The translations under genes and the position numbers were made by a program. This document shows positions 38,223-47,517 of a stretch of 64,000 nucleotides of DNA, piece after piece (position 1 is the first letter of the stretch; every line of letters begins with the position of its first letter). The notes beneath the pieces are model-generated. The model worked only from the letters and a program-made list of their open reading frames with translations. It ran no database searches and was not told the origin of the DNA. Source of the stretch: Tessaracoccus massiliensis. Its GTDB lineage: Bacteria; Actinomycetota; Actinomycetes; Propionibacteriales; Propionibacteriaceae. The stretch is taken from assembly GCF_000826065.2 (NCBI RefSeq), contig NZ_LN623542.1, forward strand, positions 590,715-654,714. Direction: 5' to 3'.

Positions 38223-39173
38223 TCAGACGGCGGGGGTGGCGTCCTCGAGGGCCTGCAGGTAGCGCTCCGCGTCGAGGGCGGCCGAGCAGCCGGAGCCCGC
38301 GGCGGTGATGGCCTGACGGTAGGTGTGGTCCACCAGGTCGCCGCAGGCGAACACGCCAGGCAGGTTCGTGGCCGTGCCGCGACCTTCGACGAGCACGTAG
38401 CCCTCCGCGTCCAGGTGCACCTGGTCTGCCACCAGCTGCGAGCGGGGATCGTGGCCGATGGCGATGAACACGCCGTTGACCTCCAGATCGCGCTCCTCGC
38501 CGGTGACGGTGTCGGTCAGCGTGATCGACTGCACGGAGTTCTCGCCGTTGATGGTCTTGACGGTGCTGTTCCACGCGAAGTTGATCTTCGGGTCGCGCAT
38601 GGCGCGGTCCACCATGATCTTGGAGGCGCGCAGCTCGTCGCGACGGTGCACCACCACCACGCTGGAGCCGAAGCGCGACAGGAACGTGGCCTCCTCCATC
38701 GCGGAGTCGCCACCACCGATCACGGCGATGGGCTTGTCGCGGAAGAACGCGCCGTCGCACGTGGCGCACCAGGACACCCCGCGGCCCGAGAGGCGGTCCT
38801 CATCCGGCAGCCCCAGGCGCCGGTAGCCGGAACCCATGGCCAGGATCACGGTCCTGGCGCGGTACTCCTTGTCGTCGGAATCCTTGACCACCTTGACCTC
38901 GCCGGTCAGCTCGACGGCGGTCACGTCGTCGGTGATCAGTTCGGCGCCGAAACGCTCGGCCTGCTTCCGCATCTCCATCATGAGATCCGGGCCGTCGATG
39001 CCCTCGGCGAAGCCGGGGTAGTTCTCCACCTCGGTGGTGTTCATCAACGCGCCGCCCGAGTCCAGCGCCCCCTCGAAGATGACGGGCTTCAGGTTGGCGC
39101 GCGCCGCGTAGATGGCGGCGGTGTAGCCGGCGGGGCCGGAGCCGATGATGATGACGTCGTGGATCTCGGACAT
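38223..39173 (-). CDS. trxB: Thioredoxin-disulfide reductase
   Basis: 316 residues. FAD motif [10 protein letters not shown] (about 12-21), the redox pair in [11 protein letters not shown] (about 135-145), NADPH motif [10 protein letters not shown] and the C-terminal FACGDLVD. It transfers electrons from NADPH to TrxA. Paired with trxA downstream, but a repeat-filled gap means a separate trxA promoter is possible. Confidence 0.97.
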   Translation of the reverse strand: MSEIHDVIIIGSGPAGYTAAIYAARANLKPVIFEGALDSGGALMNTTEVENYPGFAEGIDGPDLMMEMRKQAERFGAELITDDVTAVELTGEVKVVKDSDDKEYRARTVILAMGSGYRRLGLPDEDRLSGRGVSWCATCDGAFFRDKPIAVIGGGDSAMEEATFLSRFGSSVVVVHRRDELRASKIMVDRAMRDPKINFAWNSTVKTINGENSVQSITLTDTVTGEERDLEVNGVFIAIGHDPRSQLVADQVHLDAEGYVLVEGRGTATNLPGVFACGDLVDHTYRQAITAAGSGCSAALDAERYLQALEDATPAV

Positions 39174-39345
39174 GCAACTTCCTGGGGTTCGGGGACTCGC
39201 CCCATCCTATGACGAGGGGCCAAGATCCGGCGCCCCGGACCGCGCGGGGGTGGCGGCTCGTCTTGCGAAGGTGACCCCACTAGGCGTTACAGTCGTTGAT
39301 AGCCAGGGACCTTCGGGCCCATGACAACCACAGGAAGGCTCCTAT

Positions 39346-39933
39346 ATGAGCAAGCTCCACCGTATCTCCGCCCTCGTCGCCGCCAGCATCCTGCTGGTCA
39401 GCGGCTGCGCGAACGATGACAACGACGGCGACAACACCACGGTCGCCACCGAGACCACCGCCGTCACCGCCACCACCGAGCCTGCAGTCGAGACGGAGCC
39501 AGCCGTCGAGACCACCGAGGCTGTCGTCGAGGAGACCACGGAGCCCGCCGTCGAGGAGACCGCTGAGGCTCCCACCAACGATGGCGCCGGCGAGGCTGAT
39601 CCCGGCGCGCTGGATCGCGTGGTGGCCGAGGCCCAGCCCGCCGTCGACCAGCTCTACGACATGTACCCGGGCGTGTACGACGACATCCGCATCGAGGCCG
39701 AGCAGCCCGACACCGTCGTCTACATCTACCACTTCGCCAACCAGCTGGGCGAGGAGGCCGTCCCCGAGCTGGAAGCCAGCCGCCCGCAGCTCGAGGACGC
39801 CGCGTACAACCAGGTGTTCCCCGCCATGGCCGCCGAGGGCGTGCTGCCCACGCAGAAGGCCCGCTACGAGTACTACAACAACGACGGCACGCTCCTGTGG
39901 GAGACCACGCTGTCGTCCGAGGACCAGCAGTAA
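39346..39933 (+). CDS. Lipoprotein, unknown function
   Basis: 195 residues. Signal peptide with lipobox VSGC (Cys21), a long Thr/Glu/Val/Pro repeat (TTEPAVETEPAVET-like, about 30-82), then a compact C-terminal domain of about 100 residues (DQLYDMYPGVYDDIRIEAEQ; VVYIYHFANQLG). The C-terminal part recalls DUF4854-type lipoproteins, but I am not certain. It is monocistronic, ending at a strong terminator. Confidence 0.75.
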   Translation: MSKLHRISALVAASILLVSGCANDDNDGDNTTVATETTAVTATTEPAVETEPAVETTEAVVEETTEPAVEETAEAPTNDGAGEADPGALDRVVAEAQPAVDQLYDMYPGVYDDIRIEAEQPDTVVYIYHFANQLGEEAVPELEASRPQLEDAAYNQVFPAMAAEGVLPTQKARYEYYNNDGTLLWETTLSSEDQQ

Positions 39934-39952
39934 GCCTCGGCGCTCATCAGCC

Positions 39953-39990
39953 AAGAAGCCGGCCCGTCATCTCGACGGGCCGGCTTCTTT
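39953..39990 (+). terminator. Bidirectional intrinsic terminator
   Basis: A 16-bp perfect stem with a 5-base loop (ATCTC), flanked by AA on the left and TTT on the right. It lies between the lipoprotein gene and the convergent hydratase-family gene. Confidence 0.88.
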
Positions 39991-40019
39991 GTGCGCTGGC
40001 GCTCACGCTCAGGGGCCAG

Positions 40020-40955
40020 TCAGGAGTTCCAGCTGGAGCGGTAGGCGAACACCGCGTCGACCTCTTCCCTGGGCACCTCTTCGAGTGTCTTCCACCGCCA
40101 CTGCGGGTTGTTGTCCTTGTCGACGAGGAGCGCGCGGACGCCCTCCACGAAGTCGACCGGGATGGTGCGCTCCGCCAGGCGCAGGTCCTGGTTGAGCACC
40201 TCGGACAGCTGCAGCGACTCGGCACGCAGCAGGGCGCGCAGGGCGACGTGGACGGCGAAGGGGGAGCGGGCGCGGAGGTCGCGGCCGGCCTGCTGCGCGG
40301 CCTCGTCGGGGTGCGACTCCAGCGCGCGGGCGATCTCCACCGCGTCGTCGGACTCGTAGCACTCCTGGATCCAGGTGGCGTCGAACAGCGGCGCGGGCAG
40401 CGGGCCGTCGGCCGATTCGTCGGCGAGGTTGAGGAGCAGCGCGTCGCCGCCGCTGAACGTGGCGGAGGTGAGCGCGATGTGCTTGCCGATCGCCCCCGCA
40501 CGGGACAGCTGCATCATGATGCCGACATCAGGGAAGAAACCGATCTTCGTTTCCGGCATGGCCATCACCGTGTCCGCGTAGACGATGCGACGATCAGCGT
40601 GGCCCCCGAGACCCAGGCCGCCGCCCATGGTGACGCCCCGCATGAAGCTGGTCACGGGCTTGGGGTAGTTGGCGATCAGCATGTCGACGGCGTACTCGGT
40701 CTCGAGGAACGGCAGGAAGGTGCCGCCGTCGGCCACCACCTCGGAGAGCGCGCGCACGTCGGCGCCGGCGCAGAAGCCGCGCTCGCCTGCGCCGGCGATC
40801 TCGACGGCGGTGACGTCGTCGTCCTTGTTCCAGGAGGCGAGGGCTTCGTAGATCGCCGTCATCATGTCGTGCGTCAGGGCGTTAATCGCCTGCGGCCGGT
40901 TGAGGGTGATGCGGGCGATGCCATCGGTCACGTCTGTGAGGATGAAATCGGACAT
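40020..40955 (-). CDS. Enoyl-CoA hydratase/isomerase, HIBYL-CoA-hydrolase-like
   Basis: 311 residues from the ATG at 40955 (MSDFILTD). Crotonase fold: ITLNRPQAINAL, GAGERGFCAGADVRAL (oxyanion loop), MGGGLGLGGHADRRI and PETKIGFFPDVG. The last motif and the roughly 120-residue C-terminal extension mark the 3-hydroxyisobutyryl-CoA hydrolase branch (valine breakdown). The activity is inferred from the family. Monocistronic by layout. Confidence 0.88.
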   Translation of the reverse strand: MSDFILTDVTDGIARITLNRPQAINALTHDMMTAIYEALASWNKDDDVTAVEIAGAGERGFCAGADVRALSEVVADGGTFLPFLETEYAVDMLIANYPKPVTSFMRGVTMGGGLGLGGHADRRIVYADTVMAMPETKIGFFPDVGIMMQLSRAGAIGKHIALTSATFSGGDALLLNLADESADGPLPAPLFDATWIQECYESDDAVEIARALESHPDEAAQQAGRDLRARSPFAVHVALRALLRAESLQLSEVLNQDLRLAERTIPVDFVEGVRALLVDKDNNPQWRWKTLEEVPREEVDAVFAYRSSWNS

Positions 40956-41028
40956 GGCCCCCACCCTACTGCCGCCACCCCCATGGGGGTAAGAAACGGT
41001 GCCACTGTGCGCGCTGCTGCAGAGCGCG

Positions 41029-42000
41029 TCAGGACAGCCTGAGGCCGGGGTTCATCCGGTGCAGGACGGCCCGGGCCGTGTCCTCGTCGATGACGAGGTC
41101 CGTGGCCACCCCGGCGCGCAGCGCGCCCAGCACGGGGGCAGCCTTCGCCAGCCCGCTGACCACGCAGATGCGCCGCGGGATGCGCTGCAGCTCGTGGGGC
41201 ATCATGCCGGTGGCCCGCCGGTTGATGGCGAGATCGCGGTAGGAGCCGTCCTCGCGGAGCATCACGGTGCAGACGTCGCCCACCACGCCGTCGCGGGTGA
41301 GGGCCTCAAGGTCTTCGGCGCTGAGGTAGTTGGAGGCGTAGACGTGGCTCTGCAGCTCCGCGTCGACGCCGCCCACGCCGAAGAGGGCGACGTTGCAGCT
41401 GGCGCGCACCTGGAGGATGTGGCGGGTGGAGCGCTCGCGCCACATGGCCTCGCGGGTGGCCGGGTCGTCGAAGAAGGCCGGCAACGCCATGAGCTGCTCC
41501 TGCCCGCCGAAGGCGTGGGCGAAGCGGTGGAGGATGTTGCCGACGTACGGCAGGCCGGTGGTCTGCGAGTTGGCTCCGCCGTTGAGGCCCGTGACGGTGA
41601 CCCCGCTGAGGTCGCGGGGCGTGAGGTGCGAGGCGATCGCCGAGGTGGTGGTGCCCCAGGCGATGCCCACGATGTCGCCGTCGGAGACCGCCTCGCTGAC
41701 GACGGCGGCGGCGAGGCGGGCCACCTGGTCCAGGCGGATGATGTTGCTGGCGCCGGGCCGGACGTGTACGAGGTGGGCGTCGACGTGGAAGAACCTTCGG
41801 AAGAGCTCGGCGATCCGGCTCAGTGGGCGGTCCGGATCCGCGATGGTGATGCGCACCAGGCCGCGCTCCCGGGCCTCCTTGAGGAGCCGTGAGACGGTGG
41901 AGCGCGAGACGCCCAGCTGGTGGGCGATGGCGTCCATCGTCTCGGACTGGACGTAGTAGAGCTGGGCGACGCGCAGGAGCAACGCGGTGTCGGTGCCCAT
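41029..42000 (-). CDS. SorC/DeoR-type sugar-binding transcriptional regulator
   Basis: 323 residues. An N-terminal helix-turn-helix (AHQLGVSRSTVSRLLKEA, about 25-42) and a C-terminal SorC/CggR-like sugar-phosphate-binding domain (GIAWGTTTSAIA; NGGANSQTTGLPYV). I chose ATG 42000, with GGGGG upstream, over TTG 42006. It is transcribed away from glpD across a 146-bp gap with a palindromic operator candidate, so control of glycerol-3-phosphate metabolism is likely but unproved. Confidence 0.9.
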   Translation of the reverse strand: MGTDTALLLRVAQLYYVQSETMDAIAHQLGVSRSTVSRLLKEARERGLVRITIADPDRPLSRIAELFRRFFHVDAHLVHVRPGASNIIRLDQVARLAAAVVSEAVSDGDIVGIAWGTTTSAIASHLTPRDLSGVTVTGLNGGANSQTTGLPYVGNILHRFAHAFGGQEQLMALPAFFDDPATREAMWRERSTRHILQVRASCNVALFGVGGVDAELQSHVYASNYLSAEDLEALTRDGVVGDVCTVMLREDGSYRDLAINRRATGMMPHELQRIPRRICVVSGLAKAAPVLGALRAGVATDLVIDEDTARAVLHRMNPGLRLS

Positions 42001-42071
42001 GGGCAACCCCCTGTCAGGGCGACTTTGATGGCTTCTTCAGTGCAACCTCGTCCTCATCCTAGACGGTATTG

Positions 42072-42085
42072 TGCACGAACGTGCA
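42072..42085. promoter_or_regulatory. Candidate operator between SorC-type regulator and glpD
   Basis: Perfect inverted repeat TGCACG-AA-CGTGCA, with a further ACGTGCAA half-site at 42101-42108. It lies between divergent start codons, the usual place for a SorC-family site. Confidence 0.55.
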
Positions 42086-42146
42086 GTGACCTTGCTCTTA
42101 ACGTGCAAGCGCGCGAAGGTGGGGTCAAGAGCAAAGGAGCCTCCTC

Positions 42147-43853
42147 ATGACCGCGCTGACCCCCGAACAACGCACATCGTCCCTGGCCGCGATGCAGGCC
42201 GAAACCTTCGACGTCCTGGTGATCGGTGGCGGCGTCACCGGTGCGGGCATCGCGCTGGACGCAGCCGCCCGCGGCCTGCGCACCGCCGTCGTCGAGGGCC
42301 AGGACTGGGCGTCCGGCACGTCGTCGCGCTCGTCGCGCCTGGTGCACGGCGGGTTGCGCTATCTCTACAACCTGGATTTCAAGCTCGTCGCCGAGGCGCT
42401 GAAGGAGCGCGGCCGGCTGCTCACCCGGATCGCGCCGCACCTCGTCGAGGCGCAGCCGTTCCTGTGGCCGCTGAAGACCCCGGTGATCGAGCGGGCCTAC
42501 TCCGCCGTCGGCGTGGGCATGTACGACGCGCTGGCCGTGGCCGGCGCCGGGTTCAAGAAGACGGTGCCGGTGCAGAAGCACCTGTCGAAGAAGGGCGCCA
42601 TGCGTCGCTTCCCGGACATCAAGCCCTCCGCGCTGACCGGCGCGATCGAGTTCTACGATGCCCGCGTCGACGATGCGCGCCTGGTGATCACGCTGATCCG
42701 CACGGCCGCGAAGTACGGTGCCGAGGCGGCCAGCCGCGTGAAGGTCACCGCCATCCTGAAGGACGAGCGCGGGCACGCGTCGGGCATCGAGGCTGAGGAC
42801 CTGGAGACCGGCGAGCAACTGACCATCCGGGCGAAGAAGATCATCAACGCCACCGGCGTGTGGACCGAGGAGACGCAGGACATGGCCGGCGGCACCGGCG
42901 GCCTGAAGGTGCTGGCGTCGAAGGGCATCCACATCGTCATCCCGCGCGAGCGGATCAAGGCCACCTCCGGCATGTTCCTGCGCACCGAGAAGTCCGTCCT
43001 GTTCATCATCCCGTGGCAGCACTACTGGGTGATCGGCACCACGGACACCGCGTGGCACGAGCAGCTCAAGCACCCAGTGCCGACGTCGGCTGACATCGAC
43101 TACGTGCTGGCGCACGCCAACGAGGTGCTCGAGCGGCCGCTGACCAAGGACGACATCATCGGCACCTACGCCGGCCTCCGCCCGCTGCTGCAGCCGAAGG
43201 TGCTCGACGAGACCAAGTCGACGAAGGTCTCCCGCGAGCACACGGTCACCGAGGTCATCCCCGGCATGGTGGCCATCGCGGGCGGCAAGCTGACCACCTA
43301 CCGCGTGATGGCCGAGGACGCCGTCGACTTCGCGTTGGGCGGCGAGGCCAAGAAGCGCCCGTCGGTCACGTTCGACCTGCCGCTGCTGGGCGGCGACGGG
43401 CTCGACGCGGTGCGCAACCAGGCCGGCCGGCTGGGCTCGAAGTACGGCTTCGATGAGGACCGGATGAAGCACCTCATTTCGCGGTACGGCTCGGAGTTGC
43501 CTGAGCTGCTGGCCGTGATCGACGAGGACCCGTCGATGGGCGAGCCCCTCGCGTCGGCCCCGCAGTTCCTGAAGGCCGAGGTGCACCGCGCGTGCGCCGT
43601 CGAGGGTGCGCTGCACCTGGAGGACATCCTCATCGCCCGCGTGCGGCTCAACTCCGAGGCTCGCGACCGTGGTGCTGCTGCGGTGGACGAGGTCGCCGAG
43701 ATCGCTGCCGCGGTGCTGGGCTGGGACGCGGAGCGCACCGAGAAGGAGAAGGAGAACTACCGGGCGCGGATCGCCGCCGAGGTCGCCGCCGAAGAGGAGA
43801 CCACCGATGCGGCCGCCTCCGCCGAGCGGATGAAGGCAGAAGACATCGTCTGA
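42147..43853 (+). CDS. glpD: Glycerol-3-phosphate dehydrogenase (FAD)
   Basis: 568 residues. FAD motif VIGGGVTGAGIALDAAARG (about 26-44), SRSSRLVHGGLRYLYN (family signature), and a C-terminal domain with HLISRYGSELPELL. It oxidises glycerol-3-phosphate to dihydroxyacetone phosphate, feeding electrons to quinones at the membrane. No glpF or glpK is adjacent. The C-terminal 35 residues are a charged Glu/Ala tail. Confidence 0.95.
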   Translation: MTALTPEQRTSSLAAMQAETFDVLVIGGGVTGAGIALDAAARGLRTAVVEGQDWASGTSSRSSRLVHGGLRYLYNLDFKLVAEALKERGRLLTRIAPHLVEAQPFLWPLKTPVIERAYSAVGVGMYDALAVAGAGFKKTVPVQKHLSKKGAMRRFPDIKPSALTGAIEFYDARVDDARLVITLIRTAAKYGAEAASRVKVTAILKDERGHASGIEAEDLETGEQLTIRAKKIINATGVWTEETQDMAGGTGGLKVLASKGIHIVIPRERIKATSGMFLRTEKSVLFIIPWQHYWVIGTTDTAWHEQLKHPVPTSADIDYVLAHANEVLERPLTKDDIIGTYAGLRPLLQPKVLDETKSTKVSREHTVTEVIPGMVAIAGGKLTTYRVMAEDAVDFALGGEAKKRPSVTFDLPLLGGDGLDAVRNQAGRLGSKYGFDEDRMKHLISRYGSELPELLAVIDEDPSMGEPLASAPQFLKAEVHRACAVEGALHLEDILIARVRLNSEARDRGAAAVDEVAEIAAAVLGWDAERTEKEKENYRARIAAEVAAEEETTDAAASAERMKAEDIV

Positions 43854-43949
43854 TCCCCGCTAGACTCGGCCCCTGGTGAGCCGGGAAGTCTGGTCGGCGG
43901 CGCTGCGGTGCGTTGCCGCGCGAGGCGTCCGACTCGCTAGGGGTACCCG

Positions 43950-45224
43950 ATGACCGCTCAGCCTGCTCCCCCCTCTGCGGGCACCCGCCTCCGTGAATGG
44001 GTCCTGCGCGACACCACGGGTGGCCTGCTGCTCATCGTCGCGGCCGTGCTCGGTCTCGCGTGGGCCAACAGCCCGTGGCGCGAGGTCTATCAGGGGCTCA
44101 GCTCGACGGTGGTGGGCCCGGCCGCGCTGCACCTGGACCTGTCGCTGGCCAAGTGGGCGGCCGACGGGCTGCTGGCCATCTTCTTCTTCACCGTCGGGTT
44201 GGAACTCAAGCACGAGTTCGTCGCCGGTTCGCTCAGGTCGTTGCGGTTGGCGGCCGTCCCCATGATCGCCGCGGTGGGCGGCATGGTGGTGCCCGCCGCC
44301 GTGTTCGTGTCGATCGTGCTGGCGATGGGGGACCGGGGCGCCGTCGGAGGATGGGCCATCCCGACGGCGACCGACATCGCGTTCGCGGTGGCCGTGCTCG
44401 CGATCTTCGGGCGCGGGTTGCCGAAGGCGTTGCGCCTGTTCCTGCTGACGCTCGCCGTCGTGGATGATCTGCTGGCCATCACCGTGATCGCCGTGTTCTA
44501 CACCGAATCGATCGACGTGCTGTGGCTGGCGGTGTCGCTTGCCGCGGTGGCGGCCTTCGGGGTGGCGGTGCGGACGAAGCCGGCGCCGTGGTGGGCGCTG
44601 ATCCCCATCGCCCTGGTGGCGTGGACCGCGATGCACGCCTCGGGGGTGCACGCCACCGTCGCCGGCGTGTTGATGGGCTTCACCGTGCCTGCGCTCGTCG
44701 TCTTCGGGGAGCGGCACCCGCGCACCGAGCACTACGTGGAGAAGGTCGCGCCGTGGTCCAACGGGATCGCGTTGCCGATCTTCGCGTTCTTCTCCGCCGG
44801 CGTCACCGTCGTCGGCGCCGATGCCGGGGCCATCCTCGGCCAGCCGGTCGTCGTCGCCATCGTGTGCGCCCTGGTGCTGGGCAAGCTCATCGGCGTGATG
44901 GGGACGACGGCGCTCGTGACAAAGCTGACCCCGCTGCGGCTGCCCGACGCCATCGGCGTGCGCGACCTGCTGCCTGTGGGGCTGTTGACGGGCATCGGGT
45001 TCACGGTGTCGCTGCTGATCGCGGACCTATCGTTCGCAACGGGTTCCGCTGAGTCGGCCGGGGCGCGGTTGGCGGTGCTGATCGGCACGGCGATCGCGGC
45101 GACCCTGGCGGCCGTCGCGCTGCGCCTCTCCGCGCGCCGCCAGCGCACCACGGACGAGAACGAGGATGGGATCCCGGACGTGAACACCGCTCCCATCACG
45201 GGCGACGAGCAGGCCACCGACTGA
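43950..45224 (+). CDS. nhaA: Na+/H+ antiporter NhaA
   Basis: 424 residues with about 11-12 helices. The two ion-site regions are present: PTATDIAFAVAVLAI (Asp of helix IV) and VVDDLLAITVIAVFY (paired Asp of helix V). It exports sodium in exchange for protons. A hydrophilic C-terminal tail ends the protein. Start ATG at 43950. The last core gene before tRNA-Ala and the accessory region. Confidence 0.95.
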   Translation: MTAQPAPPSAGTRLREWVLRDTTGGLLLIVAAVLGLAWANSPWREVYQGLSSTVVGPAALHLDLSLAKWAADGLLAIFFFTVGLELKHEFVAGSLRSLRLAAVPMIAAVGGMVVPAAVFVSIVLAMGDRGAVGGWAIPTATDIAFAVAVLAIFGRGLPKALRLFLLTLAVVDDLLAITVIAVFYTESIDVLWLAVSLAAVAAFGVAVRTKPAPWWALIPIALVAWTAMHASGVHATVAGVLMGFTVPALVVFGERHPRTEHYVEKVAPWSNGIALPIFAFFSAGVTVVGADAGAILGQPVVVAIVCALVLGKLIGVMGTTALVTKLTPLRLPDAIGVRDLLPVGLLTGIGFTVSLLIADLSFATGSAESAGARLAVLIGTAIAATLAAVALRLSARRQRTTDENEDGIPDVNTAPITGDEQATD

Positions 45225-45253
45225 TTCGCCAAGTGGCGGATTTCCTCTATACT
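45225..45253 (+). promoter_or_regulatory. Promoter of tRNA-Ala
   Basis: -10 TATACT (45248-45253), 12 bases before the tRNA, with a weak -35 TTCGCC at 17-base spacing. Confidence 0.55.
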
Positions 45254-45264
45254 TGCCGAGTCTC

Positions 45265-45337
45265 GGGGCATTAACTCAATTGGTAGAGTGCCACCTTTGC
45301 AAGGTGGAAGTTAGGGGTTCGAGTCCCCTATGCTCCA
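45265..45337 (+). tRNA. tRNA-Ala (anticodon TGC)
   Basis: 73-nt cloverleaf: acceptor GGGGCAT with ATGCTCC plus discriminator A, D-arm AACTCAATTGGTAGAGT, anticodon loop CTTTGCAAG reading TGC, T-arm GGGGTTCGAGTCCCC. CCA is not encoded beyond the discriminator. An IS3-type element lies 70 bp downstream, so the tRNA marks the border of the accessory DNA. Confidence 0.97.
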
Positions 45338-45421
45338 CAACTTTCTCCGCACCGATTCCCGCGTGAAACCTGGCTGAAACCCGTGTGGTGGGCTTGACCG
45401 CAAATCGTGGACACGTCCCGC

Positions 45422-46317
45422 TTACGCGGCTTGATCCTTGAGTGATGATTCAACTTGGTTGTTGGTGAGCTGGTATTCGTAGTTGACCGGGGTGGCGTAT
45501 CCGATCGCGGAGTGCCTGCGTCGGCGGTTGTAGACGACCTCGATCCAGCGCGCCACCGCTCGGCGGGCCTCGGCCCGGGTGGGCCACTTCCTGCGGTCGT
45601 AGAACTCGGTCTTCAAGGTGGCGAAGAATGATTCCGACATCGCACTGTCGAAACACACCCCGGTGCGGCCCATCGATTGGTCGATCCCCAACTCGGTCGC
45701 AGCCCTGTGCAGCCGGGCGGGGTGTACTGGGTGCCTCGGTCTGCGTGGAACACCACCCGTCCCTCGAAACTGCCCCGCAGGGTGTTGGCGGTCCGCAACG
45801 CCCGCTCCACCAAGTCCGCGTCCTGATGGTCATCCATCGCCCAACCCAGCACACGGCGGGAACAGGCATCACGGACAGCGCACAGGAACAGCCAGCCTCC
45901 CCCGGTGCGCAGGTAGGCGATGTCGGAGATCCAGACCCGGTTCAACTCCGCGGTGTCCCACCGCCTGTTGACCCGGTCCGGGATCCGGTGCGTCGAAACC
46001 CCCGGGATGGTGGTGACCGGGGTGAACATCCGCGGCGAGATCCCCTCCAGGCCTTGCCGACGCATCGAAGCAGCATCCGTCTTCTGGCCCACCTGCACGC
46101 GGGCGTCGTGGAGATCGGCGGTGACCCGCGGAGCCCCATACACCCCGTCAGAGGCGGTGTAGTAGCCACCGACCCGTTCATCCAGCACCGCCCAGCGCCC
46201 TGCCTGCGGACCCGGCCCGGCATCCCGCCGCGAGGCCCAGCCGTAGTAGCCAGAACGCGAGACTCGCAACAACCTGGCCATCCGACAAATCTCGAAGTTC
46301 GCCTTCTCCTGCGCCAT
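45422..46317 (-). pseudogene. IS3-family transposase OrfB, frameshifted
   Basis: The HTH_21/rve integrase protein of an IS3 element. The first frame (46317 to about 45720) has MARLLRVSRSGYYGW, WISDIAYLRTGGGWLFL (first Asp) and FHADRGTQYT (second Asp). Then one base is missing, and the rest (SFFATLKTEFYDRR with the catalytic Glu; NRRRRHSAIGY) lies in the next frame, ending at 45422. The break is at about 45716-45725 and is not the programmed orfA/orfB slip. Probably inactive unless the base is a sequencing slip. Confidence 0.85.
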
Positions 46318-46634
46318 CAGCTCAAACCGCTCTGACGGGGTGGCTTCGACGCGAAGAAGGCTGCCGCTTTTCCTAAGAACTCGTGGTCCTGGCGGAGTTC
46401 GGTGACCTCACTACGCAGCCGTTTCAACTCGGCCCGCTCGTCGGGGCTCAACTCGCCGGTCGGCTCACCCGCCCGGCGGTCCCGTTCAGCATGAACCCAC
46501 TTACCCAGCAGCTGTTCACCCAGCCCCAGTTCCCTGGCCACGTGCGCCACCGGCCGCCCCGACTCGATCACCCGACCAGCCGCCTCGGCCCGGTACTCCG
46601 CCGTGAATGAACGACGCTTCCTCGGTCCTGCCAT
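46317..46634 (-). CDS. IS3-family transposase OrfA
   Basis: 105 residues from the ATG at 46634 (MAGPRKRRSFTAEYRAEA). A HTH_Tnp_1-type helix-turn-helix protein with a leucine-zipper-like C-terminus (AELKRLRSEVTELRQDHEFL). It ends where orfB begins, the arrangement expected for programmed -1 frameshifting in IS3 elements. Confidence 0.88.
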   Translation of the reverse strand: MAGPRKRRSFTAEYRAEAAGRVIESGRPVAHVARELGLGEQLLGKWVHAERDRRAGEPTGELSPDERAELKRLRSEVTELRQDHEFLGKAAAFFASKPPRQSGLS

Positions 46635-46689
46635 CTGACACCTCTTCCCGCGGAATCCTGTCATCCCGCTAATCCAGGTGTCCACGAAG

Positions 46690-47145
46690 TCAGGCTAGGC
46701 CCAGGGCCTTGAGACGGGTGTCTTTCGGGGTGCGGTAGTCCGTGGGCAGCAGGAACGGCGTCACCGGGATGACGGCGTTGCGGTAGCGGGTCTGGAGTGC
46801 GGCGACCTCGTCGGCGTCCTCGGTGATGATCTCCACCCAGACGACCTTCTGCAGCACCGGATAGCGGGCAACGCCCGCCAGGACGTTGTCGATGCCGCGT
46901 TGGACGACGGAGCGCGCGCCGCCCTTGGTGGTGATCTGGATCAGGAAGCGATGCGTGTTCCCCTTGCGCTTCGCGTGAGCGAGAGACGCAGTGAGCTTCC
47001 GGTTGGTCACCTTCTCACGAGAGACATGCTTGTGGGCACTGGCCTTGACCACCATCCACCAGAAATAGAGGTAGGTCAGGATCAGGAGCACCATCGCTCC
47101 GAAGAGGAACCAACCGACTGGTGAGAGATCCGGAACCAGACGCAC
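46690..47145 (-). pseudogene. N-terminal fragment of a family-2-like glycosyltransferase
   Basis: 151 residues: one N-terminal helix (about 9-33, GWFLFGAMVLLILTYLYFWW) then RFLIQITTKGG and ITEDADEVAALQTRY, resembling the start of membrane-anchored GT2 enzymes. The sequence stops a few codons after YRTPKDTRLKA, where a GT2 would continue, and the IS3 element begins 5 bp further on. It is probably the remains of a gene cut by an insertion or deletion. Function lost; the family call is tentative. Confidence 0.55.
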
Positions 47146-47517
47146 TACCGGGCGGCTCCGAAGTCACCCCCTCGAACAGCGAGGGTGCAGAAAGACTTGG
47201 GATGGTGTGGTGGAAAGCCAGACGCATTACCGCTTCGGAATATAACCCGAATCGGTCACTGAGACAATGTTGAAATGGTTTATCATCAGGCAATTCTTGG
47301 ACGGATAGCGATATTCCCATTCCTGAAAATTGCGGATTATGAGAGACATGAAGGTAGATCGCAGCGTCCCGGTCGAGCCGTCCGGCTCCCGCCTGCGACA
47401 CCCCGACCCGCCCGAGCGGCGCGGCACCTTAGCAGTGTCGGAGGCCGCCGGTACCGTAGGACACGGCACTATGAGAACAACTTAAGACGCGCCCTCGGCG
47501 CGGAGGAGTACAACCCG
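47146..47517. other. AT-rich regulatory spacer of the defence operon
   Basis: Bases 47230-47350 are clearly more AT-rich than the surroundings and probably hold the operon promoter; TTGAAA (47270-47275) could be a -35, but no convincing -10 partner follows. A 45-codon frame (47348-47485, MKVDRSVPVEPSG) exists without a good ribosome site. No other gene is seen. Confidence 0.45.

Larger units (their letters stand above)
45408..46684 (-). mobile_element. IS3-family insertion sequence (about 1.28 kb)
   Basis: The ends share TGGACAC as inverted repeats (45408-45414 and 46678-46684), with a flanking CG on both sides. It carries orfA and a broken orfB on the minus strand. No clear target duplication is visible. 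It sits between tRNA-Ala and a glycosyltransferase fragment. Confidence 0.8.

Noticed and set aside
45311-45337. 3' end of tRNA-Ala as an attachment site with a downstream duplicate
   Set aside because: No second copy of the sequence was found in the window.
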